NCBI GenBank assembly: GCA_019022495.1
Contig: JAFEKR010000001.1
Location: forward strand, 248,001-312,000
From: Epichloe hybrida
Taxonomy: Eukaryota > Ascomycota > Sordariomycetes > Hypocreales > Clavicipitaceae
Length of the DNA: 64,000 bases
Direction of reading: 5' to 3'
Part shown: positions 55,505 to 64,000 of the stretch, one piece after another
How the letters are laid out: each line of letters begins with the position of its first letter
How positions within the stretch are numbered: position 1 is the stretch's first letter
The notes under the pieces: model-generated
Database searches by the model: none
The model's input: the letters and a program-made list of their open reading frames with translations, nothing else
What the model was told of the DNA's origin: nothing
Made by a program: the position numbers and the translations under genes

Positions 55505-57172
55505 ATGACGACCCGTCCTCTCCTCTCCGGACCCATCACTCTATCTGCCGCAAGGGCCAAGAGTAGCAACGTTCTTCATGCTTTGGCATATCCGCAGCAG
55601 AAGGAAGATTTCTACGAGCGAATAGAGAGGCACCGTCCTCTTCTAGCCCATGTCGTAGCACATCACCTTGGCACTGAATCAACAGAGATCGACATTTCTC
55701 CGCAAGAATACTGGCGCCATGGGTCATTCAACCTTTGTGTACCGACCCGGGTTGACGTCGACCGCTCTGTGAAGCCAGCAGTCCCAGAGTTCGTTTTCCT
55801 CCGCTTTCCTTTGCCTTACCGCGTCGGCGAAGCAACAAACCCTGGCAACTCCGATGAGAAGGTCAACTGTGAGGCTGCAACATACGCTTGGCTCCAAGAG
55901 AACTGCCCTTCAGTTCCTATACCAAAGCTTTACGGCTTTGGCCTGTCTACTAATCAAAGAGTGAGTGCCTTGACTTGCAAGTTGCTCAGCTCCCAACGGC
56001 TTATTCCCTGCCTGTAGTTTACGAATCTCGACCTTCTTCCCTGGTGGTCGCGCTGGTTTCGGCAAGCTCGAAGCTATTTTCTAGCCGCGTTTGGCTTCCG
56101 ACAGCCCTCACGATACGTGTGCCACGGCTCTAGCCGCTTCGCCGACCTTGATATCGGTTACCTGCTGATCGAAACTATTACTTCTGGCGAGATGCTTTCA
56201 GACTCCTGGGATGAAAAGTGCAACGACGTTCGTCTCCAAGAAAATCTACAGCGAGATCTTGCTAGGATAATGCTCTCGCTTGCAAGTGTTAGCCTGCCCC
56301 GTATCGGCACATTCCGACTAGACGGCAAAGGATATTTACATTTAGACAATCGTCCTCTGAGCGTTCAGTCTACTATACAGGAGAACGAAGGTATCCCCCT
56401 TGGTATTTCCAGATACACAACCTTCTCTACCGTCAACGACTTCGTCCTTTACCATTTGGCGGCTTTCGACAACCGGCTACTCTACCAGCCAAACGCCATA
56501 ACCAGTCGTGACGATGCATGCTACCAGATGACCAGTCTGGCTGCCGCGAAGACTATATTCCCGCAGCTATTCCGAAAAGACCTTGGCAACGGCCCTTTTG
56601 TGTTTGCCTTGACTGATCTTCATCGAAGTAACATCTTTGTCGATGAGGACTGGAATATTACCTGCATCATTGATCTAGAATTTGCCTGCTCGTTGCCTAT
56701 CGAATTTCTGCAGCCGCCGTACTGGCTTGGCGGCGGACTAATCGACGAGATTGAACCTGTCGAATTCGCGCCGAAACACGCTGGGTTCCTAGAGCATCTA
56801 AAACGTGAGGAGCAGCTTCAGAATCATAGAAGAGACGCAGAGCCCCTCTCATCGATCATGCAGCAAGCATGGACCAACGGGGCGTTTTGGGTCACGCTAG
56901 CGGTGAGGGATCCGATAGCCTTTACGACAATATTCTACGACCGTGTATTGCCTGACTACTTCTCCTTCTCCTCGGAAGAACTAAAAAAAGCCGACTATAA
57001 CTTCTTTGCCCGTCTGTGGCGGCGCGACACCTCTGGCATCGTTGACCAGAAACTGCAAGATCAAAACAGGTATCTAGAGAGACTCAAGGAAGTCTTCACC
57101 AATACATCAAGTGCAGCCATTCACTTCCCGCCACTCTTTTGCCATCGTGGAGGGGACATAGGTCCTTGTTGA
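55505..57172 (+). CDS. APH-family (aminoglycoside phosphotransferase-like) kinase-fold protein
   Basis: Two exons, 55505-55960 and 56018-57172, give 536 residues. The N-lobe shows HGSFNLCVPTRV near residue 78, then an FLRFPLPYRVG strand, and CEAATYAWLQENCPSVPIPKLYGFG, a usual hinge approach. The catalytic loop is LTDLHRSNIFVDEDW near residue 353. The metal-binding region is IIDLEFACSLPIEFLQPPYWL near residue 371. These are the HxD/HxN and IDxE features of the APH superfamily as found in large fungal expansions. Substrates of the fungal members are mostly unknown; antibiotic resistance should not be inferred. The 57-bp intron ends CTGTAG. The gene begins only 240 bp from the transposon nest but has normal codon use and no stop codons. 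Confidence 0.8.
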
Positions 57173-58049
57173 GATGGCGCGTTCTTCCTTCTCTGTCATA
57201 GGGACGCCGAAAACGGGCTGCTGTGTTGCGAGCGACGCTATCCCATCAATGACGAGGCGACCGACGGGCGTCATTCAAAAGTCGCGAAGCCTCCAGCGAG
57301 GCACTAGACCGAGGTTTCCACTCATCATTCAGCCGTGTGTTGGCTTTGCATTAATCTAGATACTTTTGTTTTCCCTCATGCCTTGAAGAACGAGAGAGAT
57401 ATGAGGGAACTTGTGCCCAGCCTCTCTTCATGCAAGTTGGGAATCTATCACCCTCTGATTGGTCATTGCAGCTCGATGCCCGCTAACTAACACGTAAACA
57501 TGCAGTAGTAACTAGGCCTCAAACAGAAGAGGTATCTTTCCACGTAATTCTATAAGAGGAGCGACCTCCTATAATTCATGCATTCCACAACAAGAGAAAA
57601 CGCGTTTTTAGGCTTCTAATTCCATTGAGTGGACTAGCTAGTTCCTATGCCCTGATTTACTTGCATAAATGACAGGAGGTCACTCCTCTTACAAATTTGC
57701 GTGGAAAGGTATCTCTTCTGTTCTAGGCCTAGTTACTACTGTATAATTAAAAAATCACTACTGCATGTTTACGTGCTGCCCGCCAACGGTCGCCTTTCTT
57801 ACTAATATCATAAGTTACTGGGACCCCTCCACCCATCCCAACGCCTTTTTGCTTTTGCATGGTCTCCTCGCCCAGCTCATCTCTCCTCTAGCCTCAGCGA
57901 TGACTGAGGATGCCTTTTCCAGTAGAACCCATTCATTGTCAAAGGAACCATTACTAGTACCTACTCCCCAAACTCCGTCGCAATGTCAACACAGAAAGCA
58001 AAAATCGTGAAAAATCACATCGAGTATGAAATATCAGGCACGCCCCTCT
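57173..58049. other. Intergenic DNA holding a MITE-like inverted repeat
   Basis: 877 bp between the APH-like gene and the multicopper oxidase 3' end. Apart from the inverted repeat at 57491-57775, I see no gene. Short frames near 57765-58010 have no family features. Confidence 0.4.
57491..57775. mobile_element. MITE-like element with long inverted repeats
   Basis: The left arm (57491-57570) reads CACGTAAACATGCAGTAGT, then AACTAGGCCT, ACAGAAGAG, CTTTCCACG and AAGAGGAGCGACCTCCT. The reverse complement of 57673-57775 contains the same words in the same order, with a 20-bp AT insertion after CAGTAGT. The interior of about 100 bp has no frame. Arms of about 80 bp and total length 285 bp fit a MITE. 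No clear target duplication was found, so the class is unknown. Confidence 0.6.
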
Positions 58050-60509
58050 CTATGCTCTTACGCCTCGTCCAGTCTGGCATGCGGATTTGGACTTCTCCTT
58101 GACCTTCTCGGATATGTCGTCTCCCACTTGAATCACGGTACCCATGCCCACCGCCTGATGCCAGAGCACATGGCAGTGCAACAGCCAAAGCCCATTATTG
58201 TTCAGGGGGAAGCGTAAAACTACATAACCCATGGGCGGCACGTGGACCGTGTCTTTGCGAAGCGGCTTCTCCAGATTGAAGGGGCGTGCCTCTGACGTAC
58301 TCTCGTGGTCGAACGGGTTGTAACCTCTGTATGTGCCGGTAGCTTGTTCCCGGGCCACGACGTAGAACTCATGGCCATGCTTCTGCATGTTAGCCACATG
58401 TTTGAAGAATAAGCGCAAAGAAAACTTACCAGATGGAAAGGGTGCCCCTTATCGTCAAAATTGTTAATCGTTAATTCGATCCATTCGTCAGGTCCCGAGA
58501 CTTTGAACCACGGCACATCAAACTCGTGCACTTTTGTGGGTTGAGGGACGACCTTTGCCCATTCGTCTCTGTCCAAGGATAGCAGAGGCAAGGTGTTCGG
58601 CTTTGGACTTGTCCAAGACGTATGGTTGATGGAGCCAACCGGCTGGTTGTGCTTTGCTGCGCGTATTTTCATGGTTGAGTACAAGACTGCGTGTTGTAAT
58701 GGGCCGCGAGAGCGGCCGAGGTCGGTCGGTGGGCTCTGTCCCATGGCATCGGCTAGATTGAAAACATCCACAACAGGCTTTTCAGCGAAACCATGTGCTG
58801 GTGTCTTCTCCGTGTTTCCAGCACCACTCCATTCGATCGAGAACGACTGAATGCGTTTCAAAGCAAAGTTGACCAATGGCATATTCCTATAGGGAAACGG
58901 GGTCAGCTGGGAGCCTGCGCACGAGATGGTGGCAGTGGCACAGTCAGGTGCCGTTGGCCACAACTCACTCTCTATCCAATTCGATTGTCATCTTGGTGGG
59001 TCTCATTGGAACGACGTCGCGAAGCTGTGATGAGCGGGATTCCGTTCGATCCAAAAGCACATCTACCCGCTCGCCGGGGTGAAGCAGGCCTATGGCCCTG
59101 GCTCTTGGTGTGTCCTCATGCAGCCGATACCCGCCATCGACGGCGATGGGCTGCATAGATCCGCCGGAAACTTCCATGCTGAAGCCCGCAGATACTCTTG
59201 GTACATGCCATTAGTCTCAAAATCTCAGCCAGAGCTATTATGCGCGACTCACCCAGTATTGATGATGCGTAGCCGCACTCGGTTCGCATCCATCAGTTGG
59301 ATTGTGGGAACCTCGACGCGGTGGCACTCGACAGGACGCGCCTTGACTGCCATGGAGCAGTTATAGCCGCCTCTCCCATTGAGAAGAAGAGAGTCAGGGG
59401 CGGGCTGCCATGTCAAAAAAGTTAGAACAGTTGGTCAAAACCCATGGCTCACTTCAGCCACACTTACTTCCATTCCGTAATGGTCGGGATCCACAAACCA
59501 ATCCAAAACTTGATTGCCACTTCGATGATACCAGTCTCCTACGAGTAAAAGCTGCTCCTTCTCGTAACGATGAAGCGTCAGATCCGCTTCTTCACCTCGC
59601 TGGACTGGCTTATGGACAACAAATCCTCCGTACAGACCATCTGCTCGTTGAACACCCGAGTGAGCATGGTACCTGGGTTCTGAGTGTTACTGTACGGCGC
59701 TAAACACAAACTCGAAGGTTCCGACATACCAGAATGTACCGGCTTGGTGGTCAGGTATACGGAACCGGTAGGTAAATCTTGTTTTGGACTGAATCGCACA
59801 TTGAGTCAACCCCACAACACCGTCCATTTCATTCGCATCTAGACGGTCACTCAGTTGGTCAACTTCTTCGCATCGAATGATGTTACGTACCCTTCAAGGT
59901 AAGTCCATGCCAGTGAATGGCCACTCCAGGGTGCCCGTTTTCTTCGATGTCATTGTATACATTGACTTCCACCTCGTCTCCAGACCTCGCTTCTATCAAT
60001 GGGCCGGGGAAAAGCCCTGCACGACCATTTAGCATTTCATTGCGCACTACAACCATCGTCGAAGGGGCAAGAGAAGGGGATGAGGGACACGTTGACCAAC
60101 CATTGATTAAGTATATGGGCTTCACAACTCCATCTGGCGAGCGCCTTTCTTTGGTGATGTTCCAATAAAAATGAATCGTCGTCGGCTTGCGGTAGATGTG
60201 TTGCTCTGGACTTAGCAGAATAACATCATCATCATTGTTGCCTTTTCTGGTTTCGTCTTCCTGCTTGTCGCTTGACGCCCCGTCAACCGTGGCATCTGTC
60301 GTAGTCACTGACACTGTGGGATGAGGAGGTGTCGCGATCAACCCGCCATCGTCCAACGTTATGGGACCAAGTCCGACCAAATATAAAAGAGAGATGCACA
60401 GGCTCGCGATGATGAGTCCACCAAGTGCAACTGTGTGCAGTGGCCGCCTTTGACGAAGGTCCGGCTGGTACGTGTGCGACTTTTCCGTATCTTCGACAGA
60501 CCAAGCCAT
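58050..60509 (-). CDS. Multicopper oxidase with N-terminal membrane anchor (laccase/ferroxidase-like)
   Basis: Seven exons, 59891-60509, 59730-59838, 59468-59672, 59253-59404, 58969-59196, 58430-58886 and 58050-58382, give 700 residues. Residues 26-47 are one hydrophobic helix after a basic cytoplasmic stretch, predicting a type II membrane protein. All four copper signatures are present: HWHGLTLKG near residue 199, WYHAHSG across the second intron, HPFHLHGHEF across the last intron and HCHVLWHQAVGMG near residue 659. The residue in the axial type-1 position is Met, as in lower-potential oxidases. The family includes laccases, Fet3 ferroxidases and pigment oxidases such as Abr1; the sequence alone does not decide, and no Ftr1 permease neighbour is seen. 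It is divergent from the phospholipase C gene. ATG 60509 was chosen because upstream frame extension starts only at TTG. Confidence 0.9.
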
Positions 60510-61631
60510 GGTCACCGAACTCACTGTGCTGCACGCGACGGCCAATTTGCGTTCTTCTTTATTTTCTCGGCGATGTCTCTACCGCGAATAAAGAAGGAAA
60601 TAAGAAAAATCAAGACAAGGGTCCCCGGCTTGCCTACAAGGCTTCAGCCGATCCTGGCATTTGGAGGTAATGATACTAACTATGTACTCCGTACATTACA
60701 TGAACAAGGGAGGCGGGGCGGGGCTTCCTGCTTCTCGATCGGAGCAGAACGAAGTTCGAACAATGGGGGACGACGTGGACGGACGGCTTGAGACAAGTTC
60801 CACCGGAGCCCAATCGGCCACGCGGCTCGAGCCTCGTGCTTTGGCGGCAAGGAGGAATGCGAGTAAGCCGGTCAGCAGATTGCAGCAGATGCATGTTTTG
60901 TTCCAACTCGGCTTCCCACTTGGTGCATTTCGAAGAAAGCAAACCAACAAAGCGGCAAGGCACTAGTCCGTAGGGTTGCAGCTGTCCAATGGCAGGCAGT
61001 TAACAGGCAGTTGGCGGGCAGTTGGCGGCCCACAATCGCCGAGGGCCCCAGCGCGTGAGTCGTTCTCGTGTTACTCATTTTCAACCACTTGACAGACGGT
61101 GACATCCGTACAACAGCTGGCGCTACACTTGGCACTGGCAGCAAGCAGTTGACCGTGTGGGTCACAGCACCGTCCGTGGCCCCCCCTCAGCCATTCAGTC
61201 ATTGTCACCGGGCCTCGTGCCTCGTGCTTTGCTTTTCATGCCGCTTTGCTTTGCAGATCAGCCACCACATCTAAACACCCGGCCGTGAATGTCCGTGTCA
61301 AGATCGCAACATGGATTGCGGGTGCCGTCTGCACGGCCCTGTCATGACTCTCGAATATATTCCCATGACTCCGAGGTATAGCGTTCAAGCGTCCCCCCCC
61401 CTTGCAAGTTACGACCGGCCTTCTCCACATCCATCCCTGTTTGTTCGTATTATATACCATGCAGGGTATCATGTCTCAAGATAGCAGAGACGAACGACTT
61501 GAGAACTTGAGACGAATCTCATCCTTCATTGCGCCGGAATCATTCCAGCGATTTTCCACCCGAGCCGGCCATCAACTAGCTGAAGTGCCGACAAGGAGTT
61601 TTGAGCACGAACGCAGTGCAAGACCGTGGCC
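60510..61631. promoter_or_regulatory. Divergent promoter region, multicopper oxidase / phospholipase C
   Basis: 1.1 kb between two divergent start codons. It holds GTACTCCGTAC (60684-60694), repeated GGCAGTT words (60993-61026), a C-run (61394-61401) and a TATATA box at 61452-61457 upstream of the phospholipase start. No gene is recognised. Confidence 0.45.
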
Positions 61632-64000
61632 ATGCGGCGCAATTCAGGCGTAGCGACATGCCTTCTGGCTGTCGCGGGAGCAGTCCAGGCTGGATCGTTA
61701 CAAGATATCAAACACATTGTTCTGTTCATGCAAGAGAATCGCGCCTTCGACCATGTTAGTAGAATCACGTCTTTTTATTTACCCTTTTTGTCCCGCTTTA
61801 GCCTCAAAAGATTTGTTTTCATACTACATCTGTCCCGACAAAGTAACTAACTGATGCCGACAGTATTTTGGCACCATGGCTGGCGTTCGTGGCTTTGCGG
61901 ACCCCAATGTTCAGATCAACCCAGATGGACGTTCGACCTTTGAGCAGTATGTACAGATCGCTGGCGATGGCAGCCAAACCTGCATCGATTCATGCTAAAT
62001 GCCAAATCATTTCCAGGCCCATCAAGCCCCAGAATGGAGTGAGCATCCTGAAGCCGTGGCACATCAACTACTTGGGCGGCGAATGGACAAGTGCGACACA
62101 GTGCATGGGAGCTGGAGATAATGGCTGGGGCACTATGCATTCCGCCTACAATGGCGGGCTCGGGAACAACTGGGCCAATGCTGACGGTCCATACAGCCTG
62201 GGGTATTTCAATCGACAAGATATACCGACGCACTTTGACATTGCCGAGGGCTGGACCGTGGCAGACATGACATCACAGAGTATCCTGGCCGCAACTGATC
62301 CGAATCGCATCACCTGGATGAGTGGTTCAGTCAATATTCCTGGCTCACCGACCAACCCAGATGGCAAGGGCGGAATGATCATTGACAACAATGCAACGCC
62401 TGGTAGGTTCTACTCTTCGCCCTCTCCCTCTTCTGAGATCACGGCATATGAATGAATGCTGATGACCTTTTTCCTCGTGCACAGGCTGCGAAGCTCCCGG
62501 TTTGAATTGTTTTCCATTTGTTTGGAAGACTTTCCCAGAATACTTGGAGGAAGCGGGGATCTCTTGGCAAGTCTGGCAAGATTTCGACAACTTCGAAGAC
62601 AACATGCTCGCATACTTTGAACAGTATCAGGTAGCCAAAAACGGCTCTGCACTGCGCAACAAGGGGAATTCGTATCCTGGTCTCGATGCCTTCTACGAGG
62701 CCGCGGCGCAGGGGACCTTGCCCCAGGTCAGCTATATCGTTGGCCCCCAAGAACTGGCCGAGCACCCACCCAATATGCCAAAAGACGGAGCTTGGTTGCA
62801 GAAAAAGGTTGTCGACGCCATTACCAATAGCCCGGCATATGATAAGACCGTTCTGATTATCAGCTATGATGGTGAGTTTCCGATACCTGCAACATGGCCA
62901 GTGACCAATTCACGGATACTAGATTTGCTGACGATTGGTGCCATGGTGTAGAGCAAGGAGGCTGGGCAGATCACGTTGTTCCGGTAGTTGCCCCGAAGGG
63001 CACCCCGGGAGAGTGGCTGAAAGATCCATACGACAAATTTGGCGATGTGCCATTGGGCCCAGGTGAGAGACCCCTTCAGTTCTCATCGCCCCGTGAAGTC
63101 TTGTATCTTGGTCTTGGCCCATGTGTTGACATTGCATCAAACAGGATGGAGAGTACCACGATTTATTATATCCCCTTGGACGCGGGGTGGGAATGTCTTC
63201 ACCGAGTTCGCGGACCACACGTCAGACATTCAATTTGTTGAGGAATGGGCCGCGGCCAATGGGTACAAAGGAGTCTACGCCAAATCTCTGACACCCTGGC
63301 GCCGTCAGCACATGTCGAATCTTGTCAATGCATTCGATTTCAACAATGTACGTTCGACAAGATTGGAAATGCCCATCACAACGCAAACAAACAACTGTCC
63401 CCCAGTACCCCCAACACTAACTTCTGATGAATAGCCTGACTACTCAAAACCTCGAATCACCACAGCAGAAACGCCGCCAACCTTGCCCGACGAAGGCTCA
63501 CATTGGAGCGGCAACCTAAGCCTTGGGTCTCTGACCGGGCCTTGGGTCGGGCCTGCAAAGTGTCTCCAAGATCATAAGACGAACAAACCCCCGGTCCCGT
63601 ATGGGAATGAAAATGCCAATCAGAACATGTCGCTTCTGGTAGAAGAGGGTTTCAAACTGGTTCGAGGCCAATTGACCGAAGGGCGCTATCTCACTTTTGA
63701 GATGTACAACTTTGGTCTTACCAATGTCCAAGGAAAGTTTGTGGGCATCTCCCTCGCGAGCAAAAATCACAACGATGCCAGGCAAAGATGGATCGCTCAC
63801 ACTGTTGGGGGCCCAGGGGCCGGCAACGAGTTTTACATTCAATCCGCTTTCGACAAGCAGTATATTTCGGCATTCCCAGTCGTGGGCGGATTGACAACTG
63901 ATGTGAAAGAGGCACAGGCGTTCGCCATTACATATGATCGTGAGAGAGCGGAATACAGTGTAACAGTTTCCGGCAAGCCGAATTCATACGTCAAGTTCAA
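61632..64000 (+). CDS. Secreted phospholipase C / phosphoesterase, C terminus beyond the window
   Basis: Seven exons are visible, 61632-61754, 61864-61946, 62017-62402, 62485-62871, 62952-63062, 63145-63347 and 63435 onward, all joining in frame to the window end. Residues 1-20 are a signal peptide (MRRNSGVATCLLAVAGAVQA). The phosphoesterase fold starts at once with IKHIVLFMQENRAFDHYFGT, the metal-binding motif of bacterial non-haemolytic phospholipase C and its fungal homologues. NGWGTMH, VGPQELAEHPPN and ISYDEQGGWADHV continue the active site. RVPRFIISPWTRGG and a DHTS block complete the catalytic domain. A beta-rich C-terminal region follows and is cut off. These enzymes cleave phosphatidylcholine or related phosphodiesters outside the cell, for nutrition or host contact. 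It is divergent from the multicopper oxidase. Confidence 0.9.

Noticed and set aside
55505..57172. Antibiotic-resistance gene
   Set aside because: APH-fold proteins are a large fungal family of unknown substrates; the kinase motifs alone do not support resistance.

Overview
The window is nuclear DNA of a filamentous ascomycete, most likely a Sordariomycete and possibly Hypocreales. The evidence is short GT-AG introns of about 50-150 bp, PTH11-type membrane receptors, a cerato-platanin, fungal forms of QCR8, NHP2, PHB1 and REX3, and three long AT-rich blocks full of C-to-T/G-to-A changes typical of repeat-induced point mutation (RIP). It looks like a bipartite genome: GC-rich gene islands separated by RIP-degraded transposon nests. 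No species can be named from the sequence alone.

Layout. 1-4566: AT-rich block with a partial hAT-like element, tandem repeats and a 5'-truncated Ty1/copia remnant (minus strand). 4567-20925: gene island with a rhodopsin-domain 7TM protein, a 5'-truncated aldo-keto reductase, an intronless DMT/EamA transporter, an MFS sugar transporter, an unknown protein, a cerato-platanin and an LPL1/ROG1-like lipase. 20926-30769: one Tc1/mariner-type transposon (TA target duplication) split near the end of its transposase by a complete but RIP-dead Ty3/gypsy chromovirus. 30770-38959: mostly housekeeping genes: an ICMT-like methyltransferase, REX3, PHB1, QCR8 and NHP2. 38960-about 55262: a nest in which a RIP-degraded copia element (copia-1) is split by a roughly 600-bp TRIM-like element, that TRIM by a second copia element (copia-2), and the LTR of copia-2 by a hAT-like element; a second hAT-like element splits copia-1 further downstream. 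55263-64000: gene island with an APH-type kinase-like protein, a MITE-like inverted repeat, a membrane-anchored multicopper oxidase and, divergent from it, a phospholipase C running off the end.

How the genes may work together. PHB1 and QCR8, both mitochondrial inner-membrane proteins, share a 363-bp divergent promoter. REX3 and NHP2 act in RNA maturation. The cerato-platanin, sugar transporter, 7TM receptor, multicopper oxidase and phospholipase C are surface, secreted or uptake functions, the kind of accessory genes often found beside transposon-rich blocks in plant- or insect-associated fungi; this ecological reading is inference.

Exon boundaries were placed by eye from reading frame, splice consensus and remembered family features. 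Each multi-exon model given closes in frame, but none was tested against transcripts. The four nested insertions with flanking duplications (TRIM, copia-2, chromovirus, mariner) and the two complete hAT-like copies are supported by exact target-site duplications read from the sequence.
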